Of a stretch of 10,526 nucleotides of DNA, positions 1 to 6,236 are shown in pieces. The notes beneath the pieces are model-generated. The model searched no databases and had not been told where the DNA came from. It worked only from the letters and a program-made list of their open reading frames with translations. Source of the DNA: DASTHS01 sp035718085 (GTDB lineage: Bacteria > Actinomycetota > Acidimicrobiia > Acidimicrobiales > Palsa-688); contig DASTHS010000151.1 in the NCBI GenBank assembly GCA_035718085.1, forward strand, positions 1 to 10,526. Direction: 5' to 3'. The position numbers and the translations under genes were made by a program. Within the stretch, counting starts at the first letter, position 1. The number at the start of each line of letters is the position of its first letter.

Positions 1-64
1 CAGGGGCGTCGGGCGCAGCGGCGGCGAGGTCGGAGAGGCGGCGGGCGAAGCTGACGATCGGCAC
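1..64 (-). CDS. Probable AMP-forming acyl-CoA ligase, N-terminal fragment
   Basis: Only the first 21 codons are present; the gene runs off the left edge. A GTG start at 64 is preceded by AGGGGGA at 70-76, five bases away, which is a good ribosome binding site. The translation begins MPIVSFARRL and continues with an Ala/Asp-rich stretch ending in PDAP. This resembles the N-terminal helix of fatty-acid or bile-acid CoA ligases of the ANL superfamily, where a phrase like LAAxxPDxPAV precedes the first beta strand. Such enzymes adenylate a carboxylic acid with ATP and transfer it to CoA in the cytoplasm. The gene lies 149 bp downstream of the MFS permease on the same strand, with terminator-like hairpins between, so it is probably transcribed separately or by partial read-through. 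The gene start is well supported. The family call rests on 21 residues and is tentative. Confidence 0.5.
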   Translation of the reverse strand, partial: MPIVSFARRLSDLAAAAPDAP

Positions 65-69
65 GGAGA

Positions 70-76
70 TCCCCCT
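70..76 (-). promoter_or_regulatory. Ribosome binding site of the acyl-CoA ligase
   Basis: AGGGGGA on the minus strand sits five bases before the GTG at 64. It is the main reason for calling a gene start at the extreme left edge. Confidence 0.55.
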
Positions 77-100
77 GCGGTGTGGCCGGCGCCGGGCGCG

Positions 101-136
101 GCACCGGCCGGGACCCTAGAGGGTCCCGGCCGGTGC
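101..136 (-). terminator. Perfect 16-bp hairpin downstream of the MFS gene
   Basis: Bases 101-116 are the exact reverse complement of 121-136, leaving a TAGA loop. The hairpin lies 77 bases after the MFS stop codon and 36 bases before the next start. There is no T-run on either side, so it is not a classical intrinsic terminator, but long GC stems without a U-tract are common at actinobacterial gene ends. It could also stabilise the 3' end of the MFS message or attenuate read-through into the ligase gene. Confidence 0.5.
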
Positions 137-140
137 GTGC

Positions 141-176
141 GGCGCCTCGTGCTGCGATGGTGGTGCGTGAGGCGCC
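141..176. repeat. Second, weaker inverted repeat in the same gap
   Basis: GGCGCCTC at 141-148 pairs exactly with GAGGCGCC at 169-176 across a 20-base loop. It lies between the MFS stop and the 16-bp hairpin, so the MFS message would end with two stem-loops in series. An 8-bp GC-rich match can arise by chance at this base composition. Confidence 0.3.
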
Positions 177-213
177 TGGCCTGCCGCCGCCAGGGCGGCC
201 GGTTGTTGCGTGG

Positions 214-2151
214 CTAGGCGCCGATCTTGGCCAGCTCTGCCTGCACCATCGCCTCGTGGGCCTCCTCGTCGGCCTTGGCCGCAGCGGGGCTCCAGCGGCC
301 CTTCATCAGCGGCACGCAGCCGAGGAAGAAGATGATGCCGCCGAAGCACACCCAGTACCAGGTCTTCCACTGGCCCGGTGCCTGCTTGGACGCCTTGATC
401 ACCGCAGGGGCGTGGGCCTGCAGGTAGGTGAACACGCTCGGGGGCACCTTGCCGAGGGCCTGCAGCTGGGCGCCGTCGGCGGCGGCCTGCTGGAGCAGCT
501 GGGGCTGCGTGGCCTGCAGGGTGGCCAGCTGGGTCAGCTGCGAGGAGTACTGCTCGAGCCCGACGATCGTCGCCTGGTTGGCGGCGATGGTCTGCAGCTT
601 CTGCACGCCGGCAGCACCGCCGCCGAGGGCCTGCACGGCCTGGGCCTGCAGGGTCTGGTCGGTCGGGTTGGCCGCCAGCTGGGTGAAGACGCCGGGGTTG
701 GCGGCGATGCCCTGCAGCTCGGGAGCGAGCCGGGTGGCGTCGGCGACCTGCTGGGGGTGGGTCGCCGCCCACGTGAGGGTGGCGGAGTTCTTCGAGGCGA
801 ACGCCACCAGCTGCGGGTTGGCCTGGGCGAAGGCGATCTCCTTGGCGTACTGCGTGGCGTAGGTCTGCACCGTGCCGCCGTAGTTCACCAGCGGGGTCAC
901 CGACGAGATCACCACCGGGATCGAGATGGTGGCGACGAACACCACCACCCGGATGATCCACCCCCAGATGGCCAGGCCGGTGGCGGTGAGGGCGGGGTTG
1001 TGGGCCTCGACGGTCTCGGTGAAGCTCGCCATCCACGGCGTGTAGGCGATGCCGAGCATGATCGAGAGGCCAGCGAGCAGCAGGGCGATGGTGTAGTAGC
1101 CCGGGTGGTGCCCGGCCTGTTCGAGGTAGACGACCATGAACACGGCGGCGCCCACGCCCCCGAGGACCATGAGCGGCTTGCGCACGCGCAACTTGTCGCT
1201 GAGGATCCCGACGCTGATCAGGGCCAGCGCGTTGGCGCCCCACTGCCAGTTGCCGAGGGCGTTGGCGTTGTGGGTGCTCTCGCCGAACACGGTGGAGAGG
1301 TAGATGACCCCGAAGCCGACGGAGGTGTAGTAGATGAGCAGCATGATCGACACGCCGAGGGCGGAGATCACCACGTCCGGCTTCAACAGCTGACGGAAGG
1401 GGTTGCGCAGCGAGTCCTCGATGTCGAGGCCCTTCGCCCGCACCTCGATCAGGGCCCGGTCCTTCATGCTGACCATCAGCTGGTCGCGCAGGCCGGGTGA
1501 GAGCTCCTTCAGCCCGAACAGGGCGACGATGGCGACAGCGATGCCGGCGATGCCGCAGATGTGGTATTCGTGCGTCCAGAACGACGGGCTCGGCGTCCCC
1601 TTGATGGTGGCGGTGGCCACCTCGGCCACGATCAGGCTGCCGAGCACGGGTCCGCAGGTCCAAAAGCCCATGGCTGCCGCCCGGCCGGTCTGCGGCGAGA
1701 AGTCCCGGATCAACGCGGGGGTGGCCACCAGGCAGATGCCCTCGACGGTCCCCACGAACCACGAGGCGACGCCGAACTCCCACTGGTTGGTGCACGCAGG
1801 CAGCACCAGCGCGACCATGATCCCGGTCACGAACAAGCCGCCGACCACCAGGTTCGTCCGCCCGAAGCGGTCGGTGAAGCCGGCGAAGAGCGAGGCGAAG
1901 GCACCGATGAGGTTGCCGATGGCCGAGATCCACACGAAGAAGGTGAAGCTGATGTGCAGGTTCTGCAGGATCTGCACGGACACCGAGCCGCCCACGTAGA
2001 GCTCGTAGTAGAGCATCACGGTCGCGAGCACGGTGATGCCGAGGTACATGATGCGCGGGCCGGTATCCGGATAGGCATCGAGCTGGCGGTTCCAGAGGCT
2101 GGAAACGCCACCCCCTGCGGCGCGCGTCGCGCCGGCGTCGGTGACAGTCAT
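214..2151 (-). CDS. 12-TM MFS permease with long extracytoplasmic loop
   Basis: A 645-residue major facilitator superfamily transporter of the cytoplasmic membrane. Hydrophobic segments lie at about 34-52, 69-90, 101-119, 128-146, 160-178, 197-213, 260-288, 300-317, 327-343, 352-371, 390-418 and 597-615. The signature GFTDRFGR at 91-98 in the TM2-TM3 loop matches the MFS motif GxxxDRxGR; a degenerate copy follows TM8 (GILSDKLRVRK, 315-325). Between TM11 and TM12 is a loop of about 178 residues rich in Gln, Ala and Asn-Pro, predicted outside the cell. The tail after TM12 is hydrophilic and charged. The ATG at 2151 is chosen because GGGGGGAG (2156-2163) precedes it; an in-frame upstream extension to 2271 has no such support. 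It sits between a TetR gene and a probable acyl-CoA ligase, which suggests import of an organic acid or lipid-like substrate. The substrate cannot be read from the sequence. Confidence 0.9.
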   Translation of the reverse strand: MTVTDAGATRAAGGGVSSLWNRQLDAYPDTGPRIMYLGITVLATVMLYYELYVGGSVSVQILQNLHISFTFFVWISAIGNLIGAFASLFAGFTDRFGRTNLVVGGLFVTGIMVALVLPACTNQWEFGVASWFVGTVEGICLVATPALIRDFSPQTGRAAAMGFWTCGPVLGSLIVAEVATATIKGTPSPSFWTHEYHICGIAGIAVAIVALFGLKELSPGLRDQLMVSMKDRALIEVRAKGLDIEDSLRNPFRQLLKPDVVISALGVSIMLLIYYTSVGFGVIYLSTVFGESTHNANALGNWQWGANALALISVGILSDKLRVRKPLMVLGGVGAAVFMVVYLEQAGHHPGYYTIALLLAGLSIMLGIAYTPWMASFTETVEAHNPALTATGLAIWGWIIRVVVFVATISIPVVISSVTPLVNYGGTVQTYATQYAKEIAFAQANPQLVAFASKNSATLTWAATHPQQVADATRLAPELQGIAANPGVFTQLAANPTDQTLQAQAVQALGGGAAGVQKLQTIAANQATIVGLEQYSSQLTQLATLQATQPQLLQQAAADGAQLQALGKVPPSVFTYLQAHAPAVIKASKQAPGQWKTWYWVCFGGIIFFLGCVPLMKGRWSPAAAKADEEAHEAMVQAELAKIGA

Positions 2152-2214
2152 GTGGCTCCCCCCGTGGAGTCGGGTTTTCGGTGCGCCGAGCAGGATGCTG
2201 TGGCGCCGGGGCGA

Positions 2215-2243
2215 ACCATAATCGGGGGCAGTGGGCGCGGCAA
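2215..2243 (-). promoter_or_regulatory. Promoter of the MFS gene (-35/-10)
   Basis: On the minus strand TTGCCG (2238-2243) and TATGGT (2215-2220) are separated by exactly 17 bases. Each matches four of six positions of the housekeeping sigma consensus TTGACA/TATAAT. Transcription would start near 2208, giving an untranslated leader of about 57 bases. This lies between the TetR hairpin and the MFS start, where a promoter is expected if TetR and MFS are separate units. No convincing TetR operator palindrome was found over it; only a 6-bp ATGCAT at 2243-2248. Confidence 0.5.
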
Positions 2244-2365
2244 TGCATCCGCCCCCCGCAGATCCGCCCATACCCCCGCCATCCGGACCAAGCCGCCCGA
2301 AGAAGGTGAGGCGGCCGCTCGCCGGGTGGCGGGCGGCGCGCCGGCAGTGGTGGTGCGTGCCGGGG

Positions 2366-2396
2366 CCCGCCGGCCGGGTCGTCCCCGCCCGGCGGG
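2366..2396 (-). terminator. GC-rich hairpin just after the TetR gene
   Basis: Bases 2366-2378 pair with 2384-2396 over 13 positions with one mismatch (2374/2388), closing a five-base TCGTC loop. It begins four bases beyond the TetR stop codon on the minus strand. No T-run follows. Position and stability fit a transcription end that isolates the TetR gene from the MFS promoter. Confidence 0.45.
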
Positions 2397-2400
2397 GTGC

Positions 2401-2997
2401 TCAGGCGCCCAGCAGGGCGTGGGCGGCGGCCACGGTGGCGGCGACCGACGCCGCCTCGGCGTCGCCGCGGCGGATCTCGCGGCGGGCGACGGCCCATCCG
2501 GCGGCCTGCAGCGTGCCGGCCACGATGCGCCCGAGACCGAGCGCAGCTGCGGCGTCGAGCTGCGGGTACGCGGTGCGCACGAGGCGCTCGAGCCAGGCCG
2601 CCTCCTGCCCGCCGACGGCTGCGGCGGCCCGCTCGGGCACGTGCGAGCCGGTGCCGCTCAACCGACCGAGCACCACGCCTCGCTCGGCGATGGCGTCGAA
2701 GTAGGCGTGCACTGCGACGGCGACCAGGTCGTCGCCGTGGTGGCCCCGGATGGCGGCCAGGATGCGCCCGGCCAACGCGTTGACCTCCAACTGGTAGAGC
2801 TCCACCAGTACGTGGTCGGCGTTGTCGAAGTGCCGGTAGGGCAGCGCCTTGGAGACGCCGGCGTGCGCCGCCAGCCCCTCCATCGTGAAGCCGACGACCC
2901 CCCGGTCGGCCACCAGCTCGGCGGCCGCCTCGAGCAGCTGGGTGCGCCGCTCGGGTGCCCGGCGGGGCCGGCGGGCCTCGTCGAGCTCACCTGACAC
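2401..2997 (-). CDS. TetR/AcrR-family transcriptional regulator
   Basis: A 198-residue one-component regulator of typical TetR length. The N-terminal DNA-binding domain spans about 18-65. The helix-turn-helix is at about 38-57: FTMEGLAAHAGVSKALPYRH, with the usual TetR pattern of a Tyr and His/Phe at the end of the recognition helix followed by the helix-4 region. The C-terminal part (about 70-198) is all-helical, Ala-rich and divergent, as expected for a ligand-binding and dimerisation domain. The GTG start at 2997 lies nine bases after the stop of the LigD-like gene. There is no Shine-Dalgarno site, but TAGCCT sits six bases before the GTG, so the message may be leaderless. It probably controls the downstream MFS and CoA-ligase genes; regulation of the upstream ligase is less likely. 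The ligand is unknown. Confidence 0.88.
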   Translation of the reverse strand: MSGELDEARRPRRAPERRTQLLEAAAELVADRGVVGFTMEGLAAHAGVSKALPYRHFDNADHVLVELYQLEVNALAGRILAAIRGHHGDDLVAVAVHAYFDAIAERGVVLGRLSGTGSHVPERAAAAVGGQEAAWLERLVRTAYPQLDAAAALGLGRIVAGTLQAAGWAVARREIRRGDAEAASVAATVAAAHALLGA

Positions 2998-3003
2998 AGC
3001 GGG

Positions 3004-3009
3004 AGGCTA
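3004..3009 (-). promoter_or_regulatory. Possible -10 box of a leaderless TetR transcript
   Basis: TAGCCT on the minus strand fits TANNNT and ends six bases before the GTG at 2997, the spacing seen in actinobacterial leaderless genes. It overlaps the stop codon of the LigD-like gene. No clear -35 was found, and TANNNT is a loose pattern, so confidence is low. Confidence 0.3.
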
Positions 3010-4602
3010 CCGCCGGCGCCGCCGGGGGAGCGTCGACGGCGGCGTCCCGGGCCGCTGCTCCCTGACCACCTCCGCGGCCGGCTTGTCGTCGCGGAGGCCG
3101 AGGAACGACGGGTGTCGGAGCCGCCCGTCGGCGGTCCATTCCGTGAACCGCACCTCGGCCACGAGCTCCGGTCGGGCCCAGTGCGCCCCGCGGAGGGGCG
3201 GGGCGTCGACGAAGGGCGGGTCGGGCACCTCGAGCGCCTGCAGCCGCCGGTGGAGGTCGACGAGGGTCGCCTCGTCGAACCCGGTGCCGACCCGGCCGGC
3301 GAAGCGGAGGCCCCCCTCGTCGTGGTAGCCGACCAGCAGGGCGCCGAAGCCGGTGCGAGCGCCGGTGGGGTCGGTGAACCCGCCCACGACGAGCTCCTGG
3401 CTGGCCGTGCACTTGAGCTTGCGCCAGGCGGGTGACCGGCCCCCCCGGTAGGGGGCATCGACGTGCTTGGCCACCAGCCCTTCCCACCCCTCGGCGCAGG
3501 CCCGGTCGAGGAGGACGCCCGGCTCACCGGGGAGCGGCTGCACCACGGCCAGGCCGGCGGGCGGCGGGACGCCGACCGCCTGGGCCAGCAGGCGCTGGCG
3601 GTCGGCGAGCGCCAGGCCGGTCGTGTCCCGTCCGAGCAGCGAGAGCAGGTCGAAGGCGTGCAGCACCGCCGCCGCCGCCCCGCCCGGGGCCTGCAGGGCC
3701 CCGAACGCCGACGCCGTCGGGCCGCCGTCGGCCACCAGCTCGCCGTCGATGACGAAGGCGGGCGGGGCCAGCGCCCGGAGCGCCTCCACCACGCGGGGGA
3801 AGCGTGCGGTGAAGCTCAGGTGGTTGCGCGACCACAGCTCGACCTCGTCGCCGTTGCGCACGGCGACGCAGCGCAGCCCGTCGAGCTTGCGTTCGAACTG
3901 CCAGCGACCGGGCGGCTCGGCGGTCAGGGCGTCGAGGTCGCTGGGGGTCGCCAGCATCGGAGGCGCCCAGGTCGCCCGTTCGCGGGTCCAGGTGGGGGCA
4001 GCGGGGTCGGCACGCACCTGCTCGATCGCGCGGCCCGACCGCACCGACGCCGGGTCGCGCGCGGTGACGTCGTCACCCGGGCGGGCAGCGTCGTCGTGGC
4101 GCTTGACCAGCACCCACTGCTCCTTGCCGCCTCGTGTGCCGGTGCGGGTGAGCGACCAGCCGCCGCGCAGCTTCACCCCGTCGAGCTCGACGGAGAGGTG
4201 CCCGGCGGCGACCGCCTCGGACACGGGCACGGGCCGCCCGTCGCGGGTCGTGCGGTTGCGGTAGGTGCCCTCGTCCCAGACGATCACCGCCCCGGCGCCG
4301 TACTGCGCGGCCGGGACGGTGCCCTCGAAGGTCCGGTAGTCGAGCGGGTGGTCTTCCACGTGCACCGCCAGCCGCTTGACCGCAGGGTCGTAGGAGGGGC
4401 CCTTCGGCACGGCCCACGAGACCAGCACCCCGTCGGCTTCGAAGCGCACGTCGTAGTGGAGGGCCCTGGCGGCGTGCTTCTGCACGACGAAGCGCGGGGC
4501 GTCGCCGGCCCGGGGGCCGGGCGCGGCGGGTGCGCCCGGCGGCTCGGGGGTGGCGTCGAAGCGCCGCTTGGCGTTGTAGGTCTCGAGGCGGTCGGGCCCC
4601 AC
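3007..4602 (-). CDS. ligD: LigD-type 3'-phosphoesterase/ATP-dependent DNA ligase
   Basis: A 531-residue DNA repair protein with two of the three LigD domains. The phosphoesterase domain (about 1-170) keeps the catalytic signature QKHAARALHYDVR, with His43, His49, Asp51 and Arg53, then HPLDY with His85 and Tyr89. It trims 3'-phosphate and ribonucleotide ends. The ATP-dependent ligase follows (about 210-515): motif I ERKLDGLR with nucleophile Lys239, IDGELV (285-290), FDLL (317-320), EGLVAKH (374-380), WRKLKC (393-398), and a C-terminal OB-fold. It ends in a basic PRRRRR tail. The polymerase domain found in many LigD proteins is absent; a separate one is encoded at 9554. The GTG start fits the family opening LxxYxxKRxFxxTxEP, although the ribosome binding site is poor. 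It is divergent from the ChaB-domain gene across 74 bp. By analogy it acts with Ku in non-homologous end joining, but Ku is not in this window. Confidence 0.93.
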   Translation of the reverse strand: MGPDRLETYNAKRRFDATPEPPGAPAAPGPRAGDAPRFVVQKHAARALHYDVRFEADGVLVSWAVPKGPSYDPAVKRLAVHVEDHPLDYRTFEGTVPAAQYGAGAVIVWDEGTYRNRTTRDGRPVPVSEAVAAGHLSVELDGVKLRGGWSLTRTGTRGGKEQWVLVKRHDDAARPGDDVTARDPASVRSGRAIEQVRADPAAPTWTRERATWAPPMLATPSDLDALTAEPPGRWQFERKLDGLRCVAVRNGDEVELWSRNHLSFTARFPRVVEALRALAPPAFVIDGELVADGGPTASAFGALQAPGGAAAAVLHAFDLLSLLGRDTTGLALADRQRLLAQAVGVPPPAGLAVVQPLPGEPGVLLDRACAEGWEGLVAKHVDAPYRGGRSPAWRKLKCTASQELVVGGFTDPTGARTGFGALLVGYHDEGGLRFAGRVGTGFDEATLVDLHRRLQALEVPDPPFVDAPPLRGAHWARPELVAEVRFTEWTADGRLRHPSFLGLRDDKPAAEVVREQRPGTPPSTLPRRRRR

Positions 4603-4663
4603 GCCGCAGGTCTACCCCGACCGGACGACTACGAGGCTGCACCGAGGGGTAGGCGCGGGTCGA

Positions 4664-4668
4664 GGAGG
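4664..4668 (+). promoter_or_regulatory. Shine-Dalgarno site that fixes the ChaB-domain start
   Basis: GGAGG at 4664-4668 lies eight bases before the GTG at 4677. Two earlier in-frame GTG codons (4668 and 4671) overlap or abut this site and so cannot use it. The start at 4677 also gives the family-like opening MARKRELPSTLQ. Confidence 0.6.
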
Positions 4669-4676
4669 TGGTGCCA

Positions 4677-5093
4677 GTGGCACGCAAGCGTGAACTCCCG
4701 TCGACCCTGCAACGGTCGCCGAAGAAGGCACAAGAGACGTTCGCCAAGACCCTCGACGCCGCCGAGGGCACCTACGACGGCGACGAGCGGGCCGCCCATC
4801 GGGTCGCCTACGGCTCGCTCAAGCACAGCTTCGAGAAGGTCGGCGACCACTGGGAGCCAAAGGAAGGCGGCCGCAAGGGCCCGAGTGACGAGCAGGCCAG
4901 CCGCAGTGGCGCCGCCAAGCGGGACCGACCGATCGACACCGCCGAGGGCGTCGACGCCAACGCCTCCAAGAAGCACCTCTACGAGGTGGCGCAGCGCCTC
5001 GACGTGTCGGGCAGGTCGAAGATGGACAAGGGCGAGCTGGTCGACGCCATCGAGAAGGCGAACCGCCGGGCCACGGCGAACGCCCGGTCGTAG
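4677..5093 (+). CDS. ChaB-domain protein with C-terminal Rho_N/SAP-like motif
   Basis: A small basic protein of 138 residues. Residues about 5-62 form a ChaB domain: RELPSTLQRSPKKAQETF followed by AHRVAYGSLKHSFEKVGDHW, which is its most conserved block. A Gly/Lys/Ser-rich linker leads to about 97-133, which reads KKHLYEVAQRLDVSGRSKMD and then KGELVDAIEKA. That pattern of a small helix, GRSxMxKxEL, and a second helix is typical of Rho N-terminal/SAP-like nucleic-acid-binding modules in actinobacteria. The name ChaB comes from an E. coli protein once linked to cation transport; the real function of the family is poorly defined. The nucleic-acid-binding tail and the head-to-head position with ligD suggest a DNA-associated role, which is inference. 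It converges with the DivIVA-domain gene, with 19 bp between stop codons and no clear terminator. Confidence 0.88.
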   Translation: MARKRELPSTLQRSPKKAQETFAKTLDAAEGTYDGDERAAHRVAYGSLKHSFEKVGDHWEPKEGGRKGPSDEQASRSGAAKRDRPIDTAEGVDANASKKHLYEVAQRLDVSGRSKMDKGELVDAIEKANRRATANARS

Positions 5094-5112
5094 CCGGGGT
5101 CTGCCGCCGGGG

Positions 5113-6132
5113 TCAGCCGCCGGTCGGGTGCTCGGCCGGGGCGCCGTCGGTGGCACCTCCGGCGGCCGGCTCGGCGTCGCCGTCGGCCTCACCGTCGACG
5201 ACGCCGGCGGGCTCGCGCAGGTCGTCCGGCGCCACGGGGCCGCCGAGTCGGGCGGCAGGCAACTCCGCCATCGGTGCGGCGAGGGCGCCGTCGTCGCCAG
5301 GCGTCAGCCCGGCGGTGGCCCGCCCCGCCGACACCGCGGCGCGCACCGCGGTGGCGACGGTGTCGAGCTGGTCGAGCACTGCGGTGCGCCGGTGCTGCAG
5401 GTCGTCGAGCTCTGCCTGCCAGGCCAGCTTGATGCGGGCGAAGTCGGTGGCGGCGCGTGCCCGCTCCTGCTCGATGCCGGTGCGGACGTCGTGCTCCCAG
5501 GCCTCCACCTCGTCGCGGCGCTGCTCGGCCCACGCCTCGGTGTCGGCCTCGAGGGAGGCGGCCCGCGCCTCGGCGTCGGTCACGAGGGCGGTGGCCCGGG
5601 CCTCGGCGTCGGCCAGCCCGGCGGCGGCGCGCCCCTCGGCGTCGGTCACGAGGGCGGCGGCGCGCCCCTCGGCGTCGGCCACGAGTGCGGTGGCCCGGGC
5701 CTCGGCGTCGGTCACGAGGGCGGCGGCCCGGGCCTCGGCGTCGGCCAGCCCGGCGGCGGCCGACACCTCGAGTGCCGCGGCACGCTCGCTGGCGGTGGCC
5801 ACGATGCCTGCGGCCTGCTGCTCGGCGGTGCGCAGCTTCTCGGCCGCGGCATCCTCGGTCTCGCCGAGGACCAGCAGCAGCCGCTCCCCCAGGGCGGTCA
5901 TCGTGCGGGGGGTGTCGGTGCGCACCGCCGACTCGAGCTCGTCGAGGCGGCGCTGAAGCCCGACCACCTGCTCGCGGAGGGCGGCGGCGGCGGCCTCGGC
6001 GGCCTCGAGGGCGGCGGAGGTCTCGGCTGCCTCGTCGTCGAGGGCCCGCAGGTGCGTCTCGACCTCGTCGGGGTCGTACCCGCGCATCACCTTGGTGAAC
6101 GGTGCCGTCGGGCGGAGCATGTGGAGAGCCAT
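5113..6132 (-). CDS. DivIVA-domain coiled-coil protein with hendecad repeats
   Basis: A 339-residue protein. The N-terminus (about 5-35) resembles a DivIVA domain: PFTKVMRGYDPDEVETHL, with the RGYDxxEVxxxL signature that begins the membrane-associating coiled coil of Wag31/DivIVA proteins. Predicted coiled coil continues through about 30-70 and 90-260. Residues 123-199 are seven 11-residue units ending in DAE or DTE (pattern ARAxALVxDAE). The tail (about 275-339) is acidic and rich in Pro, Gly and Ala, probably disordered. The ATG at 6132 has AGAGG four bases upstream (6137-6141); the Met at 6120 does not. Longer in-frame extensions are not family-like. A weak promoter, TTGTGC-18-GAGAAT, may lie in the 104-bp gap upstream. 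DivIVA homologues mark curved membrane at poles and septa; this one is more divergent than Wag31, so its partner is unknown. Confidence 0.82.
   Translation of the reverse strand: MALHMLRPTAPFTKVMRGYDPDEVETHLRALDDEAAETSAALEAAEAAAAALREQVVGLQRRLDELESAVRTDTPRTMTALGERLLLVLGETEDAAAEKLRTAEQQAAGIVATASERAAALEVSAAAGLADAEARAAALVTDAEARATALVADAEGRAAALVTDAEGRAAAGLADAEARATALVTDAEARAASLEADTEAWAEQRRDEVEAWEHDVRTGIEQERARAATDFARIKLAWQAELDDLQHRRTAVLDQLDTVATAVRAAVSAGRATAGLTPGDDGALAAPMAELPAARLGGPVAPDDLREPAGVVDGEADGDAEPAAGGATDGAPAEHPTGG
5536..5766 (-). repeat. Seven 33-bp in-frame tandem repeats
   Basis: Units begin at 5536, 5569, 5602, 5635, 5668, 5701 and 5734, each opening with CTCGG(C/T)GTCGG on the plus strand. 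Each encodes 11 residues of the DivIVA-domain protein. There is a higher-order copy: the unit at 5569 differs from that at 5701 by one base, and the unit at 5602 shares its first 27 bases with that at 5734, a 132-bp offset of four units. Confidence 0.9.
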
Positions 6133-6236
6133 CGAACCTCTGTCGGGTGCGGGCGCGTCGAACGCCTGGGGTCTCCGCCCGCCCAGATTCTCCCCCATGC
6201 CGGGGGCCGTGCACAACGACCCCAATCTCCGGTGCC

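Noticed and set aside
82..1500. A 472-codon plus-strand frame antisense to the MFS gene
   Set aside because: The translation is Gly/His/Leu-rich and shows no conserved motif; it mirrors the codon pattern of the MFS gene.
116..2497. A 793-codon open frame on the minus strand overlapping the MFS gene
   Set aside because: Its translation is Arg/Pro/Ala-rich with no domain, whereas the other frame encodes a textbook MFS transporter.
2658..3527. A 289-codon minus-strand frame bridging ligD and TetR
   Set aside because: Ser/Pro/Gly-rich translation out of frame with both real genes; not a fusion.
5094..5112. Bidirectional terminator between the convergent ChaB and DivIVA-domain genes
   Set aside because: The 19-bp gap contains no clear inverted repeat or T-run.
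5536..5766. Tandem repeats as a CRISPR array or mobile repeat
   Set aside because: The 33-bp units are contiguous with no spacers, lie in frame in a coding region and encode a regular coiled coil.
6193..6208. CCCCC/GGGGG dyad in the gap upstream of the DivIVA-domain gene
   Set aside because: Five-base G/C arms are expected by chance at this GC content; I could not support an operator.
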